Source: Pseudaquidulcibacter sp964443435 (lineage in GTDB: Bacteria > Pseudomonadota > Alphaproteobacteria > Caulobacterales > Aquidulcibacteraceae). From it: a stretch of DNA of 24,115 nt. Shown piece by piece: positions 8,133-17,300 of the stretch. A model generated the notes under the pieces. That model was not told where the DNA came from. It saw only the letters and a list, made by a program, of their open reading frames with translations, and made no database searches. Location: NCBI GenBank assembly GCA_964443435.1, contig CAYUCW010000034.1, forward strand, positions 1 through 24,115, in the 5' to 3' direction. Within the stretch, counting starts at the first letter, position 1. Every line of letters begins with the position of its first letter. Position numbers and translations under genes: made by a program.

Positions 8133-8200
8133 AATTATGCTTACTGCAAGTATTCAAGTGCAAGTGTGGATTTTTTTTAATTTTAGTCTAAATAAATTAT

Positions 8201-8686
8201 ATGAATAATCCGCCACCAAAATTTTATAGACCAAATGTTGGCCTTTTGATTCTAAATCAAGAAGGATTGGCTTGGATTGGCAGAAGACGCGGCTTTAGAG
8301 GCGCTTTTTGTTGGCAAACTCCACAAGGCGGCATTGATAAAGGCGAAGATTTGCAAACTGCGGCGCTTCGTGAATTATTCGAAGAAACCGGTATCGATTC
8401 TAATTTAGTTGAATTTATAGATCAAAGCGATGATTGGCTTTGCTATGATTTCCCTGAATCTATGAAAAAAAAGAAACTAAATAATTATCGTGGCCAAGCT
8501 CAAATGTGGTTTGCTTTGAAATTTAGTGGTGATGCAAGCCATATTAAGCTTGATAATCATAAGCAAATTGAATTTGATGATTGGCGCTGGGAAAAACTTG
8601 CCAATCTTCCAAGTCTTGTAGTGCCATTCAAGCGCGAAGTTTATGAAAAAGTTGCAAAAAGATTTTCAAGGCACGCGGCGCAATAA
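8201..8686 (+). CDS. rppH: RppH, RNA 5'-pyrophosphohydrolase (Nudix)
   Basis: RppH removes pyrophosphate from the 5' triphosphate of mRNA and so starts RNase E-dependent decay. The 161-residue protein has a complete Nudix box (GGIDKGEDLQ..ALRELFEETGI, about residues 43-65) with all acidic metal ligands, plus family segments VGLLILN, WQTPQGG and the QMWFALKF strand. Length is typical. ATG 8201 has no clear Shine-Dalgarno sequence. It lies 68 bases after the YibQ-like gene; the gap contains a T8 tract but no convincing hairpin next to it. It converges on xerD, with 15 bases between the two stop codons. Confidence 0.95.
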   Translation: MNNPPPKFYRPNVGLLILNQEGLAWIGRRRGFRGAFCWQTPQGGIDKGEDLQTAALRELFEETGIDSNLVEFIDQSDDWLCYDFPESMKKKKLNNYRGQAQMWFALKFSGDASHIKLDNHKQIEFDDWRWEKLANLPSLVVPFKREVYEKVAKRFSRHAAQ

Positions 8687-8701
8687 CTTAAGTTTTTCGG
8701 C

Positions 8702-9622
8702 TTAGGTTTTTCTATTTGCCAATGGATGCTTAGAAGCAACAAGCTTTTTTAATTTATCACTGGCGACATGCGTATAAATTTGGGTTGTTGAAATATCACT
8801 ATGTCCCAATAACATTTGCACCGCTCTTAAATCCGCACCACCTTCTAATAAATGCGTAGCAAAAGCGTGTCTTATGGTGTGCGGCGAAAGCTTTGAAATA
8901 TCGATGCCGGCTTCAAGCCCTAATTTATCCAAGAGCCGCGCGAATTGCCTTCTTCCAAAATGACCTTCCTTGGTTGCCGCAGGAAACAAAAATTCAGACT
9001 TTTCATCGGTTTTAAGGCGATATTCAAGCCATGCTTTGAGTGCTTCTACCGAAGGCTCACCTAATGGGACAAGCCTTTCTTTGCCGCCCTTGCCGTAAAT
9101 AATAAGGGCTTTGGCGGTATTATTTTGCACTTCTTTGATAGGGATTGTTTTAAGCTTTAAGCTTACAAGTTCGGTCACACGAAGCCCCGCGGAATAGCAT
9201 AATTCAATCATACATACCGCCCTTAAACTATCTATTGCATCAAGAGTTTGCGCAGCATTTAAAAGGGCATCAATCTGATTTAATTCAATAGTTTTTGGCA
9301 AATTCCTATCTTGCTTGACCCCTTCCCATCTTGTGGTTGGGTCGATTGTTATAAGGTTTTCAAGCTGACAAAAGCCAAATAATTGGCGAAGCGCGGCACG
9401 TCTTCTGGAAATTGTTGCATTACTTAATTCCCGCTTGGCAATATTAATTGCATAATTTGAGATAATATCATGATTAATATCTTTAATCCCAATTTCACCA
9501 TAATTTTGAAGAATGAAATTTAGAAAATCTTGTAAATCACGTCTATATGATTCAATTGTATTTTTACTAGCACCTCTTTCAGCACTCATCATTTCAAGGA
9601 AATTATTAATTACCTCAATCAA
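8702..9622 (-). CDS. xerD: XerD tyrosine recombinase
   Basis: XerD and XerC resolve chromosome dimers at dif during division. The 306-residue protein has an N-terminal SAM-like core-binding domain (about 1-88) and a catalytic domain with all the expected residues: Arg148 (AGLRVTEL), Lys178 (GKGGKER), His248 and Arg251 (HTIRHAFATHLLEGG), His274 (LGHSDISTTQIYTHV) and Tyr283. Arg148 matches E. coli XerD numbering. The start is TTG 9622, with GGGGA 7 bases upstream; it gives the usual short N-terminus and overlaps the stop of the upstream gene by 8 bases, so the two are coupled. The subtype (XerD, not XerC) is judged from overall sequence and from the aroK neighbourhood. Confidence 0.92.
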   Translation of the reverse strand: MIEVINNFLEMMSAERGASKNTIESYRRDLQDFLNFILQNYGEIGIKDINHDIISNYAINIAKRELSNATISRRRAALRQLFGFCQLENLITIDPTTRWEGVKQDRNLPKTIELNQIDALLNAAQTLDAIDSLRAVCMIELCYSAGLRVTELVSLKLKTIPIKEVQNNTAKALIIYGKGGKERLVPLGEPSVEALKAWLEYRLKTDEKSEFLFPAATKEGHFGRRQFARLLDKLGLEAGIDISKLSPHTIRHAFATHLLEGGADLRAVQMLLGHSDISTTQIYTHVASDKLKKLVASKHPLANRKT

Positions 9623-11207
9623 TTTGCTGTCCCCAATTTGGCTTTTCTTGTGTTTGCTTTGTAGTAGGTTTCACAGGAGGCTTCACAGGCGGCTTTGCAA
9701 CTGGTTTCGCTGGCACGCTTGGCTTTGGCTTATAAAGACTTATGCTTTTTGCAAGTATAGTATAAATCGCAAGCTCTTTTGCTTCGGTTTCAAGACCAAT
9801 AAATTTAAGGGATTTTATAGCTTTGGATATAGTAAATACATCAATTGTTTTAGGATCTTGGCCTTTAAGCAAAAGCGCAATATTCAATATAATTTCCGCC
9901 GATGATTTACGCTCTAGTGCATAGTCTAAAGCTTCGATATTTTGAAGATTTTTGGCGCTTAAATTATTATAAACCAAGCTATAATCATTAATTGGCAATC
10001 CTGCGGCAATCGCAATATTTACAAGTGACTTGTCTTTTAAAGATCTCAGTAAATCTTCATTCTGGATTATTGGATTATTTGCTTTAAGTGCAAAAATCAA
10101 ATTTTGATATTCTGTATAGCCATATATATCACCAATTTTCTTTGCCGCGTCGAAATTTCCAATTAATAAAGCCGCATCGATAATACTGGCATTGGTTTTT
10201 TCACTTAGTGCATAAGTTTCAAGGCTTTTTGAAGAACCAAATGCCGAAATATAAAAATCAATAAAACTTTGGGCAAGGCTAACACTTTCAATATCGGTTT
10301 CAATTAAATTTGAATAATTAAGCCCAAGTAATCGCGCCCGATTTATAAGCTCTTGCGAAGGATTAGACTTAATAAGGCTTGAAACAACCAAAGGAGAAAG
10401 GCCATTTATTTGCGCTGGGCTTGGTTTAAGCCCTAAATAATTAGAAAGGGCTAATTGGCGGCCATTATCAGCTCGAAATGTAAAATTGCCTAAAATTTCT
10501 GGATTACCATCAAAGGCCGAAGCAAAAGTAATTGCCTTTGTAAGCCATGCTTCATATGGCTGCGCTGCGCCAATTGTCTTTGATAAATCAAGGCTTAACT
10601 GCGCCGCCGCGCCTTCTTTATTAAGAGCATAACAAACCGATCTAAGTTCTAGAATTTGTTTATTAGGGGTTTTTGGATTAAGGCCCGCAACAAGATTACA
10701 AGCCGCATCTTTCTCGCCATTTGCCAAAAGCGTATCCGCATAAAGTGAAGACAGATAGATTTGATCTATTATATTTGGATAGCCACTAAAAAGAGTCTTC
10801 ACATTTTCAACTGGGCCAAGCCTATAAGCCAATAAGAATCTATTATTTGCAGTAGTTATTGTTGCATTTGGCGCAGTGCCGCCAGAAAATACAATATTCC
10901 TTAGAAGTTTTTGAATTATTGGAAATTGAACACTATTATCAAGTGTTCCAAATAAATAGTTTAGATTATATGTATTTGAATTTTCCCAAAGACTTGTATC
11001 AAATTGTTTAATATTATCATCAGTTGCATTAATTCCCCAAAGCCCGACATCACTTATTTTATTCTCTTTAATATTTATTGGTGCACTTATTAGGGACGAG
11101 GTATTTATATTTTCCTGAATATTATCTTGGGCAAATGCAGGTGTCGTAAAAACAAGAAATGCACCTACAAGACTTTTTGCCAAACCTTTTGCATTTTTTT
11201 TAAACAA
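9615..11207 (-). CDS. Secreted hypothetical protein between xerD and aroK
   Basis: A 530-residue protein of unknown function. The start is TTG 11207, with AGGA 7 bases upstream. A clear signal peptide (MFKKNAKGLAKSLVGAFLVF, cleavage near AFA|Q at 26/27) directs it to the periplasm. The mature protein is mostly amphipathic helices with a TPR-like feel (for example around residues 165-215 and 420-470), but I cannot define a clean repeat. The last 40 residues or so form a Pro/Lys linker (PVAKPPVKPPVKP) ending in WGQQID, perhaps reaching across or along the cell wall. It overlaps xerD by 8 bases and diverges from aroK. From memory, alphaproteobacteria often have a protein of this size in this slot, so it is probably a conserved but uncharacterised envelope protein. 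Confidence 0.85.
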   Translation of the reverse strand: MFKKNAKGLAKSLVGAFLVFTTPAFAQDNIQENINTSSLISAPINIKENKISDVGLWGINATDDNIKQFDTSLWENSNTYNLNYLFGTLDNSVQFPIIQKLLRNIVFSGGTAPNATITTANNRFLLAYRLGPVENVKTLFSGYPNIIDQIYLSSLYADTLLANGEKDAACNLVAGLNPKTPNKQILELRSVCYALNKEGAAAQLSLDLSKTIGAAQPYEAWLTKAITFASAFDGNPEILGNFTFRADNGRQLALSNYLGLKPSPAQINGLSPLVVSSLIKSNPSQELINRARLLGLNYSNLIETDIESVSLAQSFIDFYISAFGSSKSLETYALSEKTNASIIDAALLIGNFDAAKKIGDIYGYTEYQNLIFALKANNPIIQNEDLLRSLKDKSLVNIAIAAGLPINDYSLVYNNLSAKNLQNIEALDYALERKSSAEIILNIALLLKGQDPKTIDVFTISKAIKSLKFIGLETEAKELAIYTILAKSISLYKPKPSVPAKPVAKPPVKPPVKPTTKQTQEKPNWGQQID

Positions 11208-11309
11208 ACTAATATCCTTGAAAATAAGCGATTCATAACGATATAAAAGCTTATAACAAAAAAACGGCAGTTTAAAGGCTAATGTTTTTTGATTTTATTT
11301 AAAAAATGT

Positions 11310-11325
11310 CATATTATCTAATATG
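11310..11325. promoter_or_regulatory. Palindromic operator-like site upstream of aroK
   Basis: CATATTA (11310-11316) and TAATATG (11319-11325) form a perfect 7-bp dyad with a 2-base spacer. It lies in the 203-base divergent region between the secreted hypothetical gene (TTG 11207) and aroK (ATG 11411). Its size and symmetry fit a dimeric regulator's operator, but in AT-rich DNA it could be chance. A single GATTC (a possible CcrM methylation site) lies at 11230-11234, near the other end of the region. Confidence 0.3.
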
Positions 11326-11356
11326 TTGTGTATTTTGCATACTTTGCGTAAAAGGA

Positions 11357-11375
11357 TAAAGCAGAAATTGCTTTA
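11357..11375 (+). promoter_or_regulatory. Hairpin in the probable aroK leader
   Basis: TAAAGCA (11357-11363) and TGCTTTA (11369-11375) form a 7-bp stem around a GAAAT loop, ending 35 bases before the aroK ATG. No T-run follows, so it is not a terminator. It might be part of an untranslated leader. Confidence 0.25.
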
Positions 11376-11410
11376 GAATATTAAGTGATGAAAAAAAATA
11401 AGGTGGACAA

Positions 11411-11992
11411 ATGAATCCACCAATAAAATTAAATAAAACCATTGCTTTAGTTGGTTTAATGGGTGCTGGGAAATCGACTGTTGGAAGACGGCTTGCGCAT
11501 ACGCTTGGCTTAAACTTTTGCGATGCAGATGAAGAAATTGAAATTGCCGCAGGCCGCCCGATAAAAGATATATTTGCTGAACGTGGCGAAGAAGAATTTA
11601 GAGCCGGTGAAAGACGTGTTATTGCCCGAATTTTAGAAGAACAACCCTTAATCCTTGCTACTGGTGGCGGTGCATTTATGAACCCACTTACAAGAGTTCT
11701 TCTAAGAGAAAAAGCTATAAGTATTTGGCTTAGAGCCGATATAGATACTTTAATGCACCGCGTTAGTCGTAAAAATGATCGCCCATTATTGCATACAAAA
11801 AATCCACGCCAAACCATGCAAGATTTAATCGATGTAAGATATCCAATTTATGCCGAAGCAGATATTATTATTGACTCAATTGATGGCCCTCATAGTCATA
11901 CGGTTGAAAATGTAATAAAAGGCCTGATTGAATATGGCATTTTAGACCAAGAAACATATTATAATTTTGAAAGTGAAATCCATAATGACTAG
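11411..11992 (+). CDS. aroK: AroK, shikimate kinase
   Basis: AroK phosphorylates shikimate at the 3-hydroxyl with ATP, on the route to chorismate. The 193-residue protein has the Walker A loop GLMGAGKS (15-22), the shikimate-binding CDADEEIE segment (Asp40), the RGEEEFR arginine region, the GGGA loop (about 85-88) and the NDRPLL lid. ATG 11411 is preceded by AGGTGG at ideal spacing. It overlaps aroB by 8 bases if aroB starts at ATG 11985, so the two are translationally coupled. aroK-aroB adjacency is conserved across proteobacteria. Confidence 0.96.
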   Translation: MNPPIKLNKTIALVGLMGAGKSTVGRRLAHTLGLNFCDADEEIEIAAGRPIKDIFAERGEEEFRAGERRVIARILEEQPLILATGGGAFMNPLTRVLLREKAISIWLRADIDTLMHRVSRKNDRPLLHTKNPRQTMQDLIDVRYPIYAEADIIIDSIDGPHSHTVENVIKGLIEYGILDQETYYNFESEIHND

Positions 11993-13115
11993 CATAATTC
12001 CCATTTCCTTAGGGGAAAGAAGTTATAATGTTGTTTTAGGTCAAAATTTACTTCAGAACGCTTATGAATATATTTCACCTATTCTTAAACGCAAAAGAAT
12101 TGCGATTATTGCCGATGAAAATGCTTGGAAATTTCATGGCAAAAAACTTAGTGATAATCTTGCAAAGAATAATGTTGAGTTTAAAATAATCGAAGTTGCA
12201 AGCGGTGAAAAAACCAAAAGTTTTGCCAGTTTTGAAAGAGTTTGCGAAGAATTACTTGAATTTGGTATTGAACGCTCTGATATTATTATAGCATTTGGTG
12301 GCGGTGTTGTTGGTGATTTAACGGGCTTTGCGGCAAGTGTTATTAATCGCGGCGTCGATTTCATTCAGATCCCCACAACACTTTTATCGCAAGTGGATTC
12401 ATCGGTTGGTGGTAAAACCGCGATAAATGCCAAAGCCGGTAAAAATCTTATAGGCGTATTTTGGCAACCGCGCCTTGTGCTTGCCGATACAGGCACTTTG
12501 GATACTTTAAACAAGCGCGATATTATGGCTGGCTTTGCTGAAATATTCAAAATGGGCTTGATTAAATATAGTGAATTTTTTGATTTCTGTGAAACAAATA
12601 CCGATAAAATAATAAATTCCAACGGCGAAGAAAGATTATATGCAATCAAAAAAGCAATTGAAGGCAAAGCCGAAATTGTCGAACTTGATGAGCGTGAAAA
12701 TGGTGTTAGGGCTTTGCTAAATCTTGGACATACTTTTGGTCACGCCATTGAAGGCGGCGTAAATTATGATGAGAATCTATGGAGACATGGCGAAGCCGTA
12801 GCGCTTGGGATTGCAATGGCCGCAAGATTTTCAAACAGAATCGGTCTTTTAAGCCAAAGCAGTGCTTCAAGAATTGTCACATTTCTAAAAAATACTGGCT
12901 ATAGAACTGATTTATCGACAGAAACAATATTTAACGCTAATGATATGCTTAAAGTCATGAGTCATGATAAGAAGAATTCAGGCGGGCAAGTCACTTTGGT
13001 TTTATTAAACGAAATTGGCGAAGGTATTGTTCATAAAAAAGCTAGTAATGAAGAAATTTTAGAGTTTTTAAAAGGCGAAACTAGCCTGCAAAACGAAAAC
13101 AGGATACATAATTAA
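11985..13115 (+). CDS. aroB: AroB, 3-dehydroquinate synthase
   Basis: AroB converts DAHP to 3-dehydroquinate using NAD and a divalent metal, the second step of the shikimate pathway. Visible family signatures are the NAD-binding AFGGGVVGDLTGF, the QIPTTLLSQVDSSVGGKT segment, KNLIGVFWQP, and the metal site formed by the Glu of FAEIFKMGLIK and the His residues of GHTFGHAIE and WRHGEAVALG. It is about 376 residues from ATG 11985, giving MTSIIPISLGERSY. An in-frame TTG (11967) and GTG (11973) upstream are possible, but the ATG gives the usual N-terminus. The CNNM gene begins 3 bases after its stop, so all three genes look like one operon. Confidence 0.95.
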   Translation: MTSIIPISLGERSYNVVLGQNLLQNAYEYISPILKRKRIAIIADENAWKFHGKKLSDNLAKNNVEFKIIEVASGEKTKSFASFERVCEELLEFGIERSDIIIAFGGGVVGDLTGFAASVINRGVDFIQIPTTLLSQVDSSVGGKTAINAKAGKNLIGVFWQPRLVLADTGTLDTLNKRDIMAGFAEIFKMGLIKYSEFFDFCETNTDKIINSNGEERLYAIKKAIEGKAEIVELDERENGVRALLNLGHTFGHAIEGGVNYDENLWRHGEAVALGIAMAARFSNRIGLLSQSSASRIVTFLKNTGYRTDLSTETIFNANDMLKVMSHDKKNSGGQVTLVLLNEIGEGIVHKKASNEEILEFLKGETSLQNENRIHN

Positions 13116-13118
13116 CAA

Positions 13119-14393
13119 ATGGACGCATTATTAACGACGTTTGCAGTAGTATTAATACTTATAGCGTTAAATGCTTTTTTCTCCCTTGCTGAGACCGCAT
13201 TAACTGCCGCTTCGCGCGCCAAAATGGCTAATCTTGAAAAAGAAGGCGATCCAAAAGCTGCCCGCGTCAATAAATTATTAGAAGAACGCGCCGAAATGAT
13301 TGGTGCAATTCTTTTGGGTTCTAATCTTGTAACTATTGCCGCATCTGCAATCGCTACAACCATGTTTAGCCAAGCCTATGGGCCAGCGGGCGCGGCAATC
13401 GCAACCGCAATTCTAACACCTTTGCTTTTAATTTTTGGAGAAGTGCTTCCAAAATCAATGGCGATAAATGGTGCGGACGATATAGCGAGAAGCGTATCAT
13501 TACCGGTACAAATCATGATTAAGGTTCTTTCGCCTGTAATGTATTTGCTTACTGGATTTGTGGCCCTTTTAATGAAACTTATGGGCATTAAGGGTGAAGT
13601 ATATACTACTGAACAAGCACTTGCCGAAATCCGTGGCGCAGTAGAGCTTGGAAGGCAATCAGGACATATTGAAAAATCAGATCATGATAGAATTGGCGGC
13701 GTTCTTAGCCTTATTGAGCTTGATATTTCCGATGTAATGATTCACCGAACTAATATTAAGTCGCTTGATATTTCAAAACCACCGCGCGAAATTATAAGCC
13801 AAATGCTTGCTAATCCGCATTCAAGAATGCCACTTTATGATGATGAGCCAGAGAATATTGTCGGTATTTTAAATACAAAAGATATGCTTCAAGCAATTGT
13901 AGAAAAAAATGGCAATATTGATGATATTGAAATTAAATCAGTAATGAAAGAACCTTGGTTCATTCCTGATACTACAACCTTGCAAGAGCAATTAGAGGAA
14001 TTCCTTAAAAAACGTAATCACTTCGCCCTAGTTGTTGATGAATATGGTGTTTTACAAGGTCTTGTTACGCTTGAGGATATTCTTGAAGAAATTGTTGGCG
14101 ATATTATTGATGAAACCGATGTTGCTAAACAAGGCATAAGGCCACAAGGCGATGGTTCTATTTATGTTGATGGTTGGGTTCCTATACGCGATGTTAATCG
14201 CCATATGGACTGGGATTTACCTGATGAAGATGCGGTTACGGTTGCGGGGCTTGTAATCCATGAAGCGCAAGCAATCCCTAATCAAATGCAGGCATTCTCT
14301 TTCCATAATTATCGTTTTCTAGTTTTAAGAAAAAAGGGTAATCAGATTTTAGCGCTAAGAATTACCCCCGAAAAGCCAGCGATAGTTAATTAG
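13119..14393 (+). CDS. CNNM/HlyC-CorC family transporter (DUF21 + CBS pair)
   Basis: A 424-residue inner-membrane protein of the hemolysin C/CorC (CNNM) family, whose members are linked to Mg2+/Co2+ or Na+/Mg2+ export. The N-terminal DUF21 domain (about 1-190) has hydrophobic segments near 4-24, 60-82, 88-110 and 122-145, plus the conserved FSLAETALTAASRAKM and LLIFGEVLPK motifs. Two CBS domains follow (about 205-330, with the SRMPLYDDEPENIVGILNTKD and ALVVDEYGVLQGLVTLEDILEEIVGDI signatures). The CorC_HlyC C-terminal domain (about 340-420) closes the protein. It begins 3 bases after aroB. Its 3' end overlaps the convergent YdbH-like gene by 8 bases, leaving no room for a terminator. Ion specificity cannot be read from sequence. 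Confidence 0.92.
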   Translation: MDALLTTFAVVLILIALNAFFSLAETALTAASRAKMANLEKEGDPKAARVNKLLEERAEMIGAILLGSNLVTIAASAIATTMFSQAYGPAGAAIATAILTPLLLIFGEVLPKSMAINGADDIARSVSLPVQIMIKVLSPVMYLLTGFVALLMKLMGIKGEVYTTEQALAEIRGAVELGRQSGHIEKSDHDRIGGVLSLIELDISDVMIHRTNIKSLDISKPPREIISQMLANPHSRMPLYDDEPENIVGILNTKDMLQAIVEKNGNIDDIEIKSVMKEPWFIPDTTTLQEQLEEFLKKRNHFALVVDEYGVLQGLVTLEDILEEIVGDIIDETDVAKQGIRPQGDGSIYVDGWVPIRDVNRHMDWDLPDEDAVTVAGLVIHEAQAIPNQMQAFSFHNYRFLVLRKKGNQILALRITPEKPAIVN

Positions 14394-17300
14394 GTTTTTC
14401 TATTAATTCAGGTTTAAAAATCATATTGCCATTTTCATCAAAAGTTTGAAACTGATTAGGATTACTTAGGTTTTTAAAAGTATTAACCATATCACCAATT
14501 GGCATGCTGGCTTTAATATTGAATTTAAATGGTTGCCCCGATAGGACGCTTTGATTAGCGCCTTCAAGTAAAACTTTAAACACCATTTCACCTGTTAAGC
14601 GCCCATCTATGTTAAGCTCTAGGATGCGGTATTTTAAGTTTCTTAAGGCTTCTACCGCAAGTTCGGCAATTGGCGGCGGCGGCTTGCCAAACAAACGCTC
14701 CTTTAGGGCTTTAAAGCCTTTGGATTTTTCTTGCTTTGCCGTAAGTTCTGGGCCGATATATCTTACCACCCCTTCACCATCTGATAATAAGTGACCTCCA
14801 GAGATAATAATACTATTTTCTTGAATTTTAATTGGAAGAATTCCCGACATTATACCTTCAATTTCAAGATTGGGTACTTTTGTTAGCCTTAGTAATTGCG
14901 TAATATTTATTCTATCAACTTTCACCGCAAGCTCTTTATCCGTATTATCAAAATAAATTTTTGAAGGGACAAGGCTTAATACGCCTTCTGCAAATGGCCA
15001 TTCTGCACTTACTAAATTAATTGCATTATCGCCATCAAGCGTGAAGCCAACCTCACCATTTTCGATAGGCACCCCAGGATTGAAGCTTCCAACTTTTAAT
15101 TTTTGGATACCATCGGTTTTTAATTTTAAAATATCACTTATTTTTATAGTGCCTGAAATATCTTCAACTGGACCTGCGCCCGCATTAAAGTCAAAATCAT
15201 CAGTCGAAATAATTGCGCTTGAGCTTAATTTATCGGCCGACCAAGAAATATTGGCACTGGCATCAACTATGCCATTAGACTCGTTAATTATACCGGTCAG
15301 AGGCGGTATTAAATCAACCAATTCAAGACCAATTTTCTTACCATTCAATCTTTCAGATGTGAATTTCAATTTATCGGCCTTAATATTTACCGCGCCAATA
15401 CCACGATTAAGATTATGATACATTGCAATTTGCGCGAAGCTTAGACCGCGTTCAATATTTTTTGCATCACCAATTATATTGAAAATATTATTGGCAAGCT
15501 TACCTGATCCATTAATCTCAAACTCACCGAAGCGCGGAAGCTCCTCCTTGTCTTTGATTTTTAAGTTTTCAAAACTAAGATTTGCGCCAAGCCCCTCTTG
15601 TTTCATATTAACGCGCCCCGAAAGATCCCCATTAACAAAAACTGGCAAGCCATCAATTTTAGCATTTTTCATGCTTAGATTAAGTATATTTTCACCCTTA
15701 CCAATGATGAAATTAAGCCTGGCATTAGTTGCATTTGCTATTGCCCAATCGGTTTCAGAATATTTAAATTTATAAGCAAAGTCACTTGCATCAGAATTAT
15801 AAATAATATTGCCTTTATTATCGCTTGAGAATTGGCCTTTTAAATCGGAAAGTACAAGTGTTTGTATATTATCCTTACTTCCCATAATAATTGATAATGG
15901 CTTTAGATTGGTTGAAGCATAAATATTAGTTTTATCTTTAATCAGAGCAAAGCGGTTATTATTCGGGCAAATATTGCCATTAAGCGTGTTTATTTGCTGA
16001 CCCGATATTAATATTTTTTCAACACCTATATCTAGGCAATTCTTACCATTAATAGCTATAGCCTTATCCTTTAAAAATACACTTATAGGGCCACTAAAGC
16101 TTGCATTATTTGCACTTATTTCTTTTTGAATAAATTTATCAAGGTAAGCATTTAAATTGCCATTAAGGGCAATTCCATTGTTTAAATTGAATGAAAAATT
16201 CGCTTCGCTTTTAAGCCCTAAAAGGTTTGCCCCAAAAGCATTTAAATCACCATTATTAATATTAAGATTTAATGTTCCGATCTTTTCAGAAAGCGATACA
16301 AAACCATCGCTTTTAATATTGCCACGCCGTATAATATTATCAAGGAATTTTAGGTTTTTAATATCACCAATAATTGAATAGTTTAAATTACTTCCTTTAA
16401 AATCAGCATTTAAAGCAAGATGCGATGGAATAGAATTCAAATTATTAAGCTTTAAGTCACCTATAATCTTGCCATTTATCTGCCCATTTTGGCTTATGAT
16501 TTCGGTGTTTTCAAGATTTCCATTAATATAAATATTTTGGAACTTAAGATTAGAAAGGCTTGAATTCACAAGATTTAAAACAATGCCATTATTTTCAATA
16601 TCTAAGGAATATATATTGGTTTTAAGCTGCGTATTATCAGCATTTAAAAATAAATCACCTGCAAAATTCGCTTTTAATTTAGGCGTATTTTTCAAATCAC
16701 TAATTTTTATGCCATTAAAGCTTCTTATAAAATCTTGCTTGGGATTAAATACTAAAACTTGATGCAGAGATTTTGCCGCCAGAGGATTATTAAATACAAT
16801 TTCAATTTCTTCAGAATTATATTTAAGTTTTGCATTTGTATTTATTGATAATGGCGCAAGCTCATTTAAGCCAAAAGCTTTAAGACTATTATTAATGCCG
16901 CCTAGCCCTTGCCCAAGAATATTGGGACTTAAATCCTTAATATTAATTTCAAGATCATCATTAAACTTATCAAGACTTATTGGTTCTTTAAGATTATTAT
17001 TTATAAATAACCCTTTAGCAGCAATTATACCCGATGTGTCAATTGCATATAATTTCAGTAATCCAAGATTATCACCCGAAACACCTAATTTTGAAGCCTT
17101 GAAAGTTTTAGATGCGAAATTATTGGCATTTATATTTGTGTCTTTAAGGCTTATTAAAAGATTTTTTAAACCAGTATCAAAGCTTAGGTTTGCATTATTA
17201 ATTTCAAAATCAATTTCACCTAATGCATAGGCTTCAGTTTTGCCATATTTTAAATTATCAAACTTACCGCTTGAATTTTTGATTATAATCCCATTTTTTT

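Noticed and set aside
8133..8200. Terminator before rppH based on the T8 tract
   Set aside because: The only matching arms (CACTTGC at 8101 and GCAAGTG at 8160) are over 50 bases apart and the first lies inside the preceding gene.
11314..11817. Minus-strand open frame opposite aroK
   Set aside because: It is a shadow of aroK, whose signature motifs are complete on the plus strand.
11967..11984. AroB starting at TTG 11967 or GTG 11973
   Set aside because: These are possible, but ATG 11985 gives the standard N-terminus and a typical 8-base overlap with aroK.
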